A stretch of DNA of 64,000 nucleotides from positions 62,001 to 126,000 of the forward strand of contig JAQWPT010000033.1 of NCBI GenBank assembly GCA_029245245.1. Direction: 5' to 3'. Positions 34,892 to 44,175 of the stretch are shown here, piece after piece (position 1 is the first letter of the stretch; each line of letters starts with the position of its first letter). The DNA is from Phycisphaerales bacterium (lineage in GTDB: Bacteria; Planctomycetota; Phycisphaerae; Phycisphaerales; SM1A02). The position numbers and the translations under genes were made by a program. Under the pieces are notes generated by a model. The model was given only the letters and a program-made list of their open reading frames with translations. It had not been told where the DNA came from and ran no database searches.

Positions 34892-35782
34892 TCAGGGAGC
34901 GTCCAAAGCGGGGGGTGCCGGCGTGGGCTCCTCCAGCAGTATGGATGCTTGTGCATGCTTGATGTCCTGGCCCGGGCCAAGCTCGGTGGCGATGAGAATC
35001 GGGGCGCCGGCGAGATTGCAGATTCCCGCGCCCTCGGGTGCGGTGTTGTCACGGAAATCGCACGAACTCAGCAGTGGGGTCGACTTCCAGTTGAAGAGTC
35101 CGCCACCGAAGAGGGACGCGTCGTTGTTCGTGAACGTGCAGGATTCAAAGGTGGGGAGGCTGTCATGCCAGATGTAGGCGCCGCCGCCGCATGGCCCGCT
35201 GTTGCCGTCGAACATGCAGTGAAGGAACAGGGGATCGCACTCCTTGGCGAGGAGCCCTCCGGCGATGTGTTCGGCCTTGTTCCCGGTGATGCGGCAGTTG
35301 ATGAAGCGGGGGGAGCCGCCGGTGATGGCGATGCCGCCACCGCTGCCATAGCGGGCGAAGTTGTCCCGGAAGATGCACTGGATGAAGGTGGGTGACGCGT
35401 CCACCACGAGGGCTCCGCCGCCCATGATCTCCCCGCGATTCATGTTCATCTGGCCCAGGCCACCGGTGAAGGTGAGGTTGATGAGCCGGGTGCTGCTGGT
35501 TTCCGAGGAGTTGCAGGTCATGGCCGAGTCGCGGCCCTGGCCGGTGGCATCGATGATCGTGGCCTCGGCGCCCTGCACGCCCTGAATGGTGATCGCCTTG
35601 CCCTTGGTGTTGAGCCGTTCGACGTAGGTGCCGGGGGCGATGAGGACGCGGTCGCCATCCTCGGCCGCCTTGATGGCGGCCTTGATCGTTGCATGCTCGC
35701 CGGGCACATGGAGTTCCTCCGCCCTGGAGATGGAGGAAAGCAGCAGGGGCAGGGTGAGGATGAGCAGGAACAGTCGTGTCAT
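34892..35782 (-). CDS. Secreted right-handed beta-helix protein
   Basis: 296 residues from the ATG at 35782. The signal peptide reads MTRLFLLILTLPLLLSSISRA. The body contains an ATIKAAIKAAEDGDRVLIAPGTY entry motif, shown here in two parts: ATIKAAIKAAEDGD and VLIAPGTYVE. Five to six repeated turns follow (GGGALVVDASPTFIQCIF, GGGIAITGGSPRFINCRI, GGGAYIWHDSLPTFESCTF), each with a conserved Cys, as in the parallel beta-helix fold. Unlike the beta-helix protein at 2.6 kb it has no dockerin-like tail. It is the third gene after DUF1553 and DUF1501, with eight bases between stop and start, so it is probably part of that operon. Role unknown; surface binding or polysaccharide degradation are options. 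Confidence 0.75.
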   Translation of the reverse strand: MTRLFLLILTLPLLLSSISRAEELHVPGEHATIKAAIKAAEDGDRVLIAPGTYVERLNTKGKAITIQGVQGAEATIIDATGQGRDSAMTCNSSETSSTRLINLTFTGGLGQMNMNRGEIMGGGALVVDASPTFIQCIFRDNFARYGSGGGIAITGGSPRFINCRITGNKAEHIAGGLLAKECDPLFLHCMFDGNSGPCGGGAYIWHDSLPTFESCTFTNNDASLFGGGLFNWKSTPLLSSCDFRDNTAPEGAGICNLAGAPILIATELGPGQDIKHAQASILLEEPTPAPPALDAP

Positions 35783-35789
35783 CTTTGGC

Positions 35790-37277
35790 TCAGGCGATGA
35801 GTTGGTGGATTGGCTGGGCCCCTTCGACTCCAACGAGTTTCTGGTCCAGTCCACCATGGAAGTAGGTCAAGGCATTGGGGTCGAGTCCGAGTTGGTGCAG
35901 GATCGTAGCGTGCAGCTGCTTGACGTGGAACCGGTTCTCGACCGCCTCGTTGCCCAGTTCATCGGTACTGCCGACACTGATGCCTCCCTTGATGCCGCCG
36001 CCGGCCATCCACATGGTGAATCCCGCGGAGTTGTGGTCGCGCCCGGTGCCTTCGGCGTACTCGGCCGTTGGTTGTCGGCCGAACTCGCCTCCCCAGACGA
36101 CGAGCGTCTCGTCGAGCAATCCGCGTCGCTTCAGGTCGCGAAGCAGTCCCGCGATGGGAAGGTCCGTATTGCCGGCGTGGTACTCATGGTTCTTCTTCAG
36201 ATCACCGTGGGCATCCCAGTTGGCATCATTGTGATTGCCGCCGGAATACACCTGGATGAAGCGGACACCGCGTTCGACGAGTCGCCGGGCCATGAGGCAC
36301 TTGCGGCCGAACGGGGCGGTCCGTTCGCGGTCGAGCCCGTAGAGTTCATGGGTCTCGCGGGGTTCGGATGAAAGGTCCACGGCTTCCGGGGCATGCTGCT
36401 GCATTCGGAACGCCAGTTCGTAGCTGGCGATTCGTGCCGCCAGTTCACTGTTTTCGACTCTCGGCTTCCGGTGCCGCTCGTTGAGTTCCTGGAGGTGATC
36501 CAGGATCTGCCGCTGTGTGCGCTGGTTGAGGTCCGCTGGTGCTTCCAGGTCGAGGATGGGCACGCCCTGGGGACGCAGCACGGTTCCCTGGTACGAGGCC
36601 GGCATGAACCCGCTGCTCCAGTTCTTGGCCCCGGAGATCGGGCCGCCCGTTTCATCAAGCATGACGACGAAGCCCGGGAGGTTCTCGTTGACGGATCCGA
36701 GGCCGTAGTTGACCCAGGATCCGAGGCAGGGACTGCCGCTGAGGATTCGGCCGGAGTTCATCATGAGCATCGCCGAACCGTGCAGCGGCGACTCCGCGTA
36801 CATGGAATGGATGAAGGCAATGTCGTCCACGCACTGGCCGACGTGCGGAAAGAGCTCCGAGACCATCTTTCCGCATTCTCCCCGGGGAGCGAAGTTCCAC
36901 TTGGGACCGACGACGCGTCCCTGGGTCTTTTCTCCACCGCGCCCCTTGGTCTTGATGTCGATGGTGCGCCCATCGAGGCCGTAGAGCTTCGGCTTGTAGT
37001 CGAAGGTGTCGACCTGGCTGGGGCCGCCGTACATGAAGAGGAAGATCACGGACTTTGCGCGGCCGGGAAGCATGGCCGGGCGGGACTGGAGCGGATTGGC
37101 GAGCACGGTGGTGCCATCGGCGGCCATGGCCTGTCCGGCAAGGAATCCATCGGATCCAAGAAGGCCGGCAAGGGCGACGGAGGTGAAGGCGCCGCCGGCG
37201 TCCCAGAGAAACTCGCGACGGGTCTGGCCGCAGAAGGTGTTGCGCGGGGCTTCGGGTTGGCGGGGCTGGTTCGGCAT
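35790..37277 (-). CDS. DUF1501 family protein, Tat-exported
   Basis: 495 residues. A twin-arginine signal (TRREFLWDAGGAF) is followed by the hydrophobic segment ALAGLLGSDGFLAGQAMA. FLFMYGGPSQVDTFDYKP, SMYAESPLHG, FIQVYSGGNHNDANWDAHGD and WGGEFGRQPT are typical DUF1501 motifs; the domain has an alkaline phosphatase/sulfatase-like fold. Such proteins are abundant in planctomycetes and almost always paired with DUF1549/DUF1553 proteins, as here (three bases downstream of that gene). The pair has been linked to degradation of complex polysaccharides, but the reaction is not established. Confidence 0.92.
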   Translation of the reverse strand: MPNQPRQPEAPRNTFCGQTRREFLWDAGGAFTSVALAGLLGSDGFLAGQAMAADGTTVLANPLQSRPAMLPGRAKSVIFLFMYGGPSQVDTFDYKPKLYGLDGRTIDIKTKGRGGEKTQGRVVGPKWNFAPRGECGKMVSELFPHVGQCVDDIAFIHSMYAESPLHGSAMLMMNSGRILSGSPCLGSWVNYGLGSVNENLPGFVVMLDETGGPISGAKNWSSGFMPASYQGTVLRPQGVPILDLEAPADLNQRTQRQILDHLQELNERHRKPRVENSELAARIASYELAFRMQQHAPEAVDLSSEPRETHELYGLDRERTAPFGRKCLMARRLVERGVRFIQVYSGGNHNDANWDAHGDLKKNHEYHAGNTDLPIAGLLRDLKRRGLLDETLVVWGGEFGRQPTAEYAEGTGRDHNSAGFTMWMAGGGIKGGISVGSTDELGNEAVENRFHVKQLHATILHQLGLDPNALTYFHGGLDQKLVGVEGAQPIHQLIA

Positions 37278-37280
37278 GGT

Positions 37281-39842
37281 TCAGTCGATGAAGATGAACT
37301 CGTTGAGATTCAGGAGTACCAGGCAGTGGTACTTGAGGGCGTCGTGTCGATCCATGCCCTGCTCCTCAAGTGTACGGAGGAGTTCGAGTCCGGAGGCGAG
37401 TTCCTGGGAATCCGGTGCACGCTGCAGTACGAACTGGTATCCCTGCCGAAGCCGATCCTCGTTTCGATCGCCGGCATCACGCTCCAGGCGGAGGGCCAGC
37501 AGGTCCGCCTGCTCGTTGATGAAGTCGCTGTTGAGCATGGTCAGGGCCTGGGTGGGCTGGAGGGAGGAGAATCGCACCGGGCAGGTGCTGTCCGTGTCGG
37601 CGAGGTCGAAGACGGTCAGCATCGGGTGCAGGAGCGATCGTTTGACGTGGATGTACAGGGAGCGTCGTGCGGCCTGGTCCGGAGGCGAGCTGTTCCAGGC
37701 GGCATCCGGTCTTGAGGAGGTGGCCAGGACCTCCTCGGGCATCGGGGGGTAGACGCTTGGGCCACCGAGTTGGAGGTTCAGCGTCCCGTTGACCTGCAGG
37801 ATCGAATCCCGAAGTTCCTCGGCCTCGAGTCGGCGCATCGGGAACCAGGTCAGTCCCCGGTTCATCGGATCAACCCGGCGGGCGGCATCTGGCGATCGCC
37901 CACTGCGGCGGTACGCCTCGGACTGCATGATCAGCCGATGCATCGCCTTGATGCTCCAGCCGTGCTTGATGAACTCGAGGGCGAGCCAGTCGAGCAGTTC
38001 CGGATGCGATGGCGGCAGGCCGAGGTGACCGAAGTCGTTGGGGGTCGGCACCAGCCCTTCGCCGAAGTGGTGCTGCCAGATCCGGTTGACCATGACACGG
38101 GCGGTTCGAAGATTGTCAGGGTCGGTGATCCAGCGGGCGAGGGCGAGGCGGCGTCCGGAGGATTCGCCATGGGCTGGAACCATGATCTCCGGGCTGCCAC
38201 CGCCGAGCATGGTGGGGAATGCCGGGAGGACCGCGTCGCCGGGAGCGTGGGGGTTGCCCCGGTTCAGGACGTAGGTGGTGGGTGGCGTGGTATCCGGTTC
38301 AAGGACACAGAGCACGTCGGTGGTGGCGGGCACGGGCCGGTGCAGGTCCATGAACGACTGCACGAGGTACTCGTGTTCTGGTGAGCCAGGTGCCGAGGGC
38401 AGGGGATCGAGTCCGAAGGCGAGGTCGACGATTTCGCGATGGGGCAGCGCCCGTTCATGAAAGGTGACCTGTTCGATGTCGCCGGTGAACTCCGGGTAGC
38501 CGTCGAAGACGCGTCCGATCAAGACCGATTCGGGGGCGGTCAGTGGCTCGGTGGTCCCGGTGTCCTGGGCAGCGAGCGTACCGTCGATGTAGAGGCGAAG
38601 ATCGCCGGTGCGGGCTGTTCGCGTCATGGCGACGTGGTGCCACTGGCCATCATTGAAGCCCGGCTGCGAGTTCATCGTGATCTCGGGATTCCCGGTACCG
38701 GCGGAGAGGCGACCATCGTCCTGCAGCGACAGCCCCCAGTCGTGCACGATGCCAGGGACCTCGGCGGAGACGAGCCCCCGGCCCATCCACCAGCTGCGAT
38801 CGCGATCCAGTCGATCCGGTGCATCGGTGCGAAAGCGGAAGGACACGGTGAAGTCGTCCTGGACCGGCGGATCGATCCGCCGCGTCCCTGCTGGAACCTC
38901 CAGCACGAGACCGTTGCGGATGACCGGTGGCCCCTGCCCGGCGGCCATGACCTCGGCATGGGAATCCGTGAGTGTTTCGCCGAGCCGCTGGTGTTCATCT
39001 CGCCACTGCGCCTGCCGCACGGCCTCGATGTCCGGATCGTGGATGGTGTTGTTGACGGTACGAACAAAATGCACGGGGTCGATGGAGTTGCCTGCGGTCT
39101 GCTTGTAGGGGGTGATCCCGTGAAAGAAGGCGAGCATCGAGTAGTACTCTTCGTGCAGGATCGGGTCCTTCTTGTGCGCGTGGCACCGTGCGCACCCCAT
39201 CGAGAGTCCAAGCATGACGCGACTGGTGGTATCGAGAATGCCGTCGAGATCGTCATACTGGGCGAGGGCGACGTCGGTGGGCTCGTCGTCCCAGATGCCC
39301 AGGCGGTGGTAGCCGGTCGCGACCATCGAACCCAGGGTTCGATCCGGAAGTTCGTCTCCGGCGAGTTGTTCCAGGACGAACCGGTCGTAGGGCATGTCGG
39401 TGTTGAACGCGTCGACGACCCAGTCCCGGTACCGCCAGGCGTGCGGCTTGATCCGATCACGCTCGTAGCTGTCGGTTTCGGCCCAGCGGACGAGATCCAG
39501 CCAGTGCCGTCCCCATCGGACCCCGTACTGGTCAGAGGCGAGCAGGCGGTCGACCAGTGCGATCCAGTCCTCCTCGTTCTCCAGCGTTCCGGCGTCGTCG
39601 GGTTGCGGGGCGAGGCCCGTCAAGTCATAGGTGGCACGACGAATCAACGTGGCATCGTCAGCCCGGGGAGCCGGGTCGATTCCAAGTTCCTGCTGTCGAA
39701 TGGCGAGGAACCGGTCGATGGGGTGACGACCGTTTTCTTCGCCGGGGATCAGTTGTTGTTCAAGGGGCCGGCACGACCACCATGTCTCGCCCTCGGCGAG
39801 GAGTGTTGGAAGAAGCATGGTTGCCAGTGCAAGGCTGAGCAT
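37281..39842 (-). CDS. DUF1549-LamG-DUF1553 protein (planctomycete PSCyt2/PSD1 family)
   Basis: 853 residues with a short signal peptide (MLSLALATMLLPTLLAEG). DUF1549 occupies about 35-260: IRRATYDLTGLAPQPDD, WGRHWLDLVRWAETDSYERD, and a heme-like CARCH motif in MGCARCHAHKKDPI. A LamG/concanavalin A-like module follows at about 300-480 (FTVSFRFRTDAP, GQWHHVAMTRTA, LRLYIDGTLAAQDTG). DUF1553 occupies about 540-840 (VMVNRIWQHHFGEGLVPTPNDFG, MHRLIMQSEAYRRSG). The common N-terminal cytochrome c domain (PSCyt1) is absent. LamG suggests carbohydrate binding. The gene is first of three with DUF1501 and the beta-helix protein, directly downstream of tRNA-Val. Confidence 0.92.
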   Translation of the reverse strand: MLSLALATMLLPTLLAEGETWWSCRPLEQQLIPGEENGRHPIDRFLAIRQQELGIDPAPRADDATLIRRATYDLTGLAPQPDDAGTLENEEDWIALVDRLLASDQYGVRWGRHWLDLVRWAETDSYERDRIKPHAWRYRDWVVDAFNTDMPYDRFVLEQLAGDELPDRTLGSMVATGYHRLGIWDDEPTDVALAQYDDLDGILDTTSRVMLGLSMGCARCHAHKKDPILHEEYYSMLAFFHGITPYKQTAGNSIDPVHFVRTVNNTIHDPDIEAVRQAQWRDEHQRLGETLTDSHAEVMAAGQGPPVIRNGLVLEVPAGTRRIDPPVQDDFTVSFRFRTDAPDRLDRDRSWWMGRGLVSAEVPGIVHDWGLSLQDDGRLSAGTGNPEITMNSQPGFNDGQWHHVAMTRTARTGDLRLYIDGTLAAQDTGTTEPLTAPESVLIGRVFDGYPEFTGDIEQVTFHERALPHREIVDLAFGLDPLPSAPGSPEHEYLVQSFMDLHRPVPATTDVLCVLEPDTTPPTTYVLNRGNPHAPGDAVLPAFPTMLGGGSPEIMVPAHGESSGRRLALARWITDPDNLRTARVMVNRIWQHHFGEGLVPTPNDFGHLGLPPSHPELLDWLALEFIKHGWSIKAMHRLIMQSEAYRRSGRSPDAARRVDPMNRGLTWFPMRRLEAEELRDSILQVNGTLNLQLGGPSVYPPMPEEVLATSSRPDAAWNSSPPDQAARRSLYIHVKRSLLHPMLTVFDLADTDSTCPVRFSSLQPTQALTMLNSDFINEQADLLALRLERDAGDRNEDRLRQGYQFVLQRAPDSQELASGLELLRTLEEQGMDRHDALKYHCLVLLNLNEFIFID

Positions 39843-39883
39843 CGGTTCGTTTCACAAGCGAGGCGGCTCTGGCCACGGGTCAA

Positions 39884-39957
<74 letters not shown>

Positions 39958-39995
39958 TGTTCACACAGGGTACCGCCTCCGTGGTGCGGCGGGGG

Positions 39996-42900
39996 TCACA
40001 TGTGCGAGGTGATGTCCTGCAGCCATTCACCCGGGGGGATGGCCCAGGGGCGGAACTTCTCCTGGATCCCAGAATCTTCGCTGTTGAAGATGGCCCGCTG
40101 GAGTCCGAGCATGGAGGCGGCAGGGCTGTCAATGAGGTGCGAGGAATCATTGGCACCCATTTGGAACAGGACCCGCATCTCGAACTCTCGCTGGCTGTTG
40201 CGGTCGAGGGTCCGGCTGAGGTTGTTGAGGGTGTCGATCCAGGTGATCACGTGGATTCCGTGGGCGGGCCCGTCCTTGAGCAGTTCGGCGAAGATGGCGT
40301 CCGAGGTGGCCGGTGCATCGGGATCGGAGGCCGAGAAGCTGAAGTCGTCCTCGGGTCGGCGAAGGTCACGCAGCCGGTGCAGGCCGTGGGCCAGGATGAA
40401 GATGCGTGGCCCGTTCGCATTTCCGGCCGCGCGGCGGGTGGCGAGCACCTCTCCAAGTGCCTGCATGGTGTCCGAGCAGCTCTTGTGGTTTCCGGCGATG
40501 ACCTCGTGAGGCAGTCGCTCGCCCAGTTCCATGAGTCGTCCATGGAAGATCGAATCGGCAGGCAAGGCATCGAGCACGTGGAACTGGAGGCCGTTGGCCG
40601 GAGCCTGGCTCGACAGGGCGATCATGATCGCTTCCAGGATCGCGGTCACGGTCTCTTCGCGTTGTCCCACCAGGAGCAGGTTGCTCCCGCTGTGGAGTTG
40701 GAACTGGACGGTCGTGGGGTCCTTGATCGCAATGGCATCGCCAAGCCATGCGTCGAGCGTGGCGGGAGTCCTGGCGGGTGTTGCCGCGTCGATGGAATCC
40801 ATGAGCATCTGGCAGCGTTGCAGGTCGGCTGGAACATTGCCCTCGAAGACAAACGGAGTGACATCGGCCATGCCATTGTTCTTCTTCGCCAGGGCGCGGA
40901 CGGTCTCGAGGTTCTCGTCCCGGATCGAATCATCCAGCCAGCAGACCTGGAAGGGGTTGTTTCCTTCAACCTTGCCCCCGGCATCGTTGTAGATGGCTTC
41001 TCCTGGTCGTGCCAGCAGCCTGGCCGCGGCATTTTCCTCGCTGAGAATCAGGTAGGAGTCCGCCTCGGTGCATTGCAGTGCGATCCGCACTCCCATCTGG
41101 CCCAGGGTGCTGCGTGCCAGTGAGTACGCGCCATCGAGAGTCTGTGAGCCGAGCAGGGCGTGGATTCCGAATGCCCGCCCCTGACGCACGATCCGGTCCA
41201 GCAGCAGGGAGGCTTCCTGGGAGACCTTGTCGTCGTCCACGAACAGTTCCTGGAATTCATCCACGATCAGGAGGATGCGAGGCATGGGCTGGTCGTACTT
41301 CTCACGGCAGCCGCTGAGATCCTGCACACCAAGTTCACGGTACAGCTCGCCGCGGTCCTTCAGTTCCTGGTCGATGCGCTGCAGCACGCTGAGTCCGAAC
41401 TCGCGGTCGCTCTCGATGGCGATGACCTTCGCGTGGGGAAGTGCGCAGTCCGCGTAGGTCTTGAACTCGACACCCTTCTTGAAGTCGACGAGGTAGAACT
41501 GCACTTCATCGGGGCTGTACCAGAGAGCGAGGTTGGTGATCAGCACGTGCAGCAGCGTGGATTTTCCCGAACCTGTCTTGCCTGCCACCAGCGCGTGCTG
41601 GGAGGTGCCGCGTCCGAGGACGAGTTGCTGCTGTCTCGTGGCGCCGGACTGTCCGATCGATACGCGGAGTTCCTTGGCGGTCGAGGAGTTCCACTGCTTC
41701 TCTGCAGGCGGAGTGATGACCGAGAAGGGGACTTCCACGCGGTGGGCCTGTTCCGCGGCGTGTCCTGCGGCCTGTACGAGCCGGGTAAGCGTCTGTTCCT
41801 CGGGCGGCGACTCGAGTGAAAGCGTGACCGACTGCATGGCGGGGTCTGCGCTGCGGATCGCACCGTCCTTGTACTGCAGGAGCGTGCTTCCCTCGATGAG
41901 GTCATCGCGGTGCACGTCCCGTGGAAAGCTCTGTCGGGTATCGCTTGCCATGAGTGTGTAGACGCCGCAGCGGGCCCCGGTCTGGGCAATGCTGGTGAGT
42001 CGTTGCCCGGCGTTCTCGGTGAGATTGGCGGGAAGGTCGGCCATCACCAGGAAGTGATAGGGCTCGGCGATCTCGCCGGCGGCGGCGTTGTACTCGTCGA
42101 TGGTCTCATACTCGTTGCGGAGGTAGGTCTGGATCACGTTCTCCATGTGTTCCGTGAGATCCACGAGTTGCTGCTCGATATGGCGGGGCTCGGTCCAGAT
42201 CTTCTCGATCATCGGCAACTCGTCATGGTCGGCAAGGTGCATGAATCCGGCGAAGTTCTGGCCAAGACCGACGGGGTCGATCACGGTGAAGCGTGCCTTG
42301 CCCGGTGGGAGTGACATCAGCAGTCGGAGCATCGTGTTCTGAAGAGCCTGCACGGCCTCGTCCCGGCCCTGTTCGGCGAACTCGATGTACAGGGATCCGG
42401 CCCGTGGGAGGTCCAGCATCGCGGGCAGTTCGACGACCTGGTCCATCGGCCATGAGAACCGTTCACTGGAGGGAAGCCCCTCGGCCAGGGTGGCCGTGTC
42501 CATCCGGAACCGGCCGTAGGAGACGAACCCGCTGAACGGATGGGAAGGTGTCCAGTTCATCCACGATGGATCCGACCAGGGTACGCAGTGACTGGACTCA
42601 AGATCGGCGTTGATGTCCTGTACGGATGCGACGAAGTCAGCGACGTGGCGGTTCCACTCCTCAATCAGGTCCTCGAGGCTGCGATCACGTTGCTCGCGGG
42701 CGTCACGGGTTTCGCGTTCCCATCCCTGTTCGATCTCATTGCGGCGATCCTCGTCGCTCTGCTTGAGGCGTGCGTGCTCCGTGCGATCGTGTTCCTGTTC
42801 CTCGGCGACCTTCTCGCCATGGCGTGCCTCGATCTTCTCGAGCAGTTCGCTGTAGTTGCCGTCGAGTTTCTCGTGCCGACGATCCCGGCGTGGTGTGACC

Positions 42901-43901
42901 TGTTCGATCTTCGGTGCGAAGTTGTCACGTGCTTCGCGGATTTCCCTGTCTCGGCGCTGCCGTACGGATTCCTCCTGCACTTCGCACTGCTCGTTGGCGA
43001 CACGGCGGATGTCGAGGATCACCAGATCGATCATGGCGGCGCAGTCGTGGAATTCCCTGTCCACCTGAGCGAATCGATGGGCGCTGATGCGACGCACGAG
43101 GCTCAGGAGAATCATCGAGAGCACCAGGCCGCCGAGGCTGACCCAGATGCCGCCGATCATGTTGTCCACGATTTCACCGTCACTGCTCAGCGACAAGGCG
43201 GCTACGCCACAGGCCCAGCTCAGCAGGGTGCCCATGGTCACGATGATCGCAGGGACCGGGCCGATGAAGATTCGTGGGATGAGAAGTGCGTAGAGTCGCT
43301 TGAGCACCAAGTCCAGTTCATTGAGTTGTTCGCGGAGCGCTTCGAGGGCGACCTCCGGGTCCGCAGCGGTTGGCGAGATCTCTTGTTCATCCGAAGGAGC
43401 CAGTTCGTCCATTCGACAGCGACGGCGAAACTCCCTGGCACGGTGACGCTGTTCATCGAGACGGCGTTCTGCGAGTTCCAGTTCCTTCGTCGTCAGTTGC
43501 AGTCGCTTTTGTGGTTCACTGCCGGTTGCCTCGTACACGCTCTCCGCCAGCCACTCCTGTTCCTGGAGGCCTTTGCGGGCCTGGGAGCGCATGTGCATGG
43601 CTTCCTCTTCGATCTCTTCCTTTCGCTGATCAAACTGGTTGTGGGCATGGTCGACCCGCTCGGTCCGCTGGTTCTCGAGGGAGGCCATCGCACGTTCGTG
43701 CTGCTGGACGTGCTCTTCCAGGCGGGCTGCGGTCCGGTCATCGAGTTCGGCAAGGTGCATGGTCCGGCGGCTGTCGGATCCGCTGGTCTTCCTGGAGAAG
43801 TTCTCCATCACCTCGTGTTCGGTGGTCCTGGTCCGATCGAAGAGCGAGCGGAGATCACCAATGAGTTGGGCAAGCCTCTGGGGATATCGTGTGTCGTTCA
43901 T
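39996..43901 (-). CDS. EccC/FtsK-like membrane ATPase of a type VII secretion-like locus
   Basis: 1301 residues. The N-terminal 200 are coiled-coil and charged. Two membrane helices lie at about 207-240 and 250-270, and a second coiled coil at about 320-430. Three FtsK/SpoIIIE-like modules follow. Module 1 (about 480-690) lacks a Walker A lysine. Module 2 has an intact P-loop GKTGSGKST near 772 and Walker B ILLIVDEFQE near 870, plus LLGSQTL and RIALQCTEAD. Module 3 has a degenerate P-loop (LLLVGQREET near 1074) and no acidic pair in RIFILAHG. This layout is that of EccC/EssC secretion motors rather than DNA-translocating FtsK. It probably drives export of the W-x-D proteins encoded just upstream. 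A weak Shine-Dalgarno supports ATG at 43901; a GTG at 43943 is possible. Confidence 0.85.
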   Translation of the reverse strand: MNDTRYPQRLAQLIGDLRSLFDRTRTTEHEVMENFSRKTSGSDSRRTMHLAELDDRTAARLEEHVQQHERAMASLENQRTERVDHAHNQFDQRKEEIEEEAMHMRSQARKGLQEQEWLAESVYEATGSEPQKRLQLTTKELELAERRLDEQRHRAREFRRRCRMDELAPSDEQEISPTAADPEVALEALREQLNELDLVLKRLYALLIPRIFIGPVPAIIVTMGTLLSWACGVAALSLSSDGEIVDNMIGGIWVSLGGLVLSMILLSLVRRISAHRFAQVDREFHDCAAMIDLVILDIRRVANEQCEVQEESVRQRRDREIREARDNFAPKIEQVTPRRDRRHEKLDGNYSELLEKIEARHGEKVAEEQEHDRTEHARLKQSDEDRRNEIEQGWERETRDAREQRDRSLEDLIEEWNRHVADFVASVQDINADLESSHCVPWSDPSWMNWTPSHPFSGFVSYGRFRMDTATLAEGLPSSERFSWPMDQVVELPAMLDLPRAGSLYIEFAEQGRDEAVQALQNTMLRLLMSLPPGKARFTVIDPVGLGQNFAGFMHLADHDELPMIEKIWTEPRHIEQQLVDLTEHMENVIQTYLRNEYETIDEYNAAAGEIAEPYHFLVMADLPANLTENAGQRLTSIAQTGARCGVYTLMASDTRQSFPRDVHRDDLIEGSTLLQYKDGAIRSADPAMQSVTLSLESPPEEQTLTRLVQAAGHAAEQAHRVEVPFSVITPPAEKQWNSSTAKELRVSIGQSGATRQQQLVLGRGTSQHALVAGKTGSGKSTLLHVLITNLALWYSPDEVQFYLVDFKKGVEFKTYADCALPHAKVIAIESDREFGLSVLQRIDQELKDRGELYRELGVQDLSGCREKYDQPMPRILLIVDEFQELFVDDDKVSQEASLLLDRIVRQGRAFGIHALLGSQTLDGAYSLARSTLGQMGVRIALQCTEADSYLILSEENAAARLLARPGEAIYNDAGGKVEGNNPFQVCWLDDSIRDENLETVRALAKKNNGMADVTPFVFEGNVPADLQRCQMLMDSIDAATPARTPATLDAWLGDAIAIKDPTTVQFQLHSGSNLLLVGQREETVTAILEAIMIALSSQAPANGLQFHVLDALPADSIFHGRLMELGERLPHEVIAGNHKSCSDTMQALGEVLATRRAAGNANGPRIFILAHGLHRLRDLRRPEDDFSFSASDPDAPATSDAIFAELLKDGPAHGIHVITWIDTLNNLSRTLDRNSQREFEMRVLFQMGANDSSHLIDSPAASMLGLQRAIFNSEDSGIQEKFRPWAIPPGEWLQDITSHM

Positions 43902-43962
43902 GATGAGCGTGACCTGTAAAGAGCCGTTTCGCAGTATGGACACATTCTACGGCGAGGTCGAG

Positions 43963-44175
43963 TCATTCGCAGTCGCGTTGAACACGCGACAGAACCTCAT
44001 TCATGGCATCCATGGCCTCGCAGGCATTGATCACGGCACGTTCAAGTGGATTGAGGTATTCGGACTCAAGCCGCTGACTGACGGGATCGTTCCAGTGCTC
44101 ATGGCTGGTTTCCCAGCGGAGCAGGAGGTCACGCGTGCTTTTCTGGAGTTTCGTCCGTGTCGATGGAAGGCTCAT
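43963..44175 (-). CDS. Small helical W-x-D protein, possible WXG100-like partner
   Basis: 70 residues from the ATG at 44175, which follows AAGGAG by six bases. The protein is almost all helix with a central turn containing HWNDP (Trp28, Asp30). The residues after it, SQRLESEYL, parallel those after the TWKDQ turn of the 90-residue protein two genes upstream. I infer a helical hairpin related to ESAT-6/WXG100 proteins, in which W-x-D replaces W-x-G. It overlaps the coiled-coil gene by 47 bases and lies 61 bases before the EccC-like gene. No signal peptide is present. It could be a secreted substrate or a chaperone partner. Confidence 0.6.
   Translation of the reverse strand: MSLPSTRTKLQKSTRDLLLRWETSHEHWNDPVSQRLESEYLNPLERAVINACEAMDAMNEVLSRVQRDCE

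Noticed and set aside
39996-43901. Calling the ATPase a cell-division or sporulation FtsK/SpoIIIE
   Set aside because: It has three tandem ATPase-like modules and lacks a four-helix FtsK membrane region and a gamma DNA-binding domain; its neighbours are WXG100-like.
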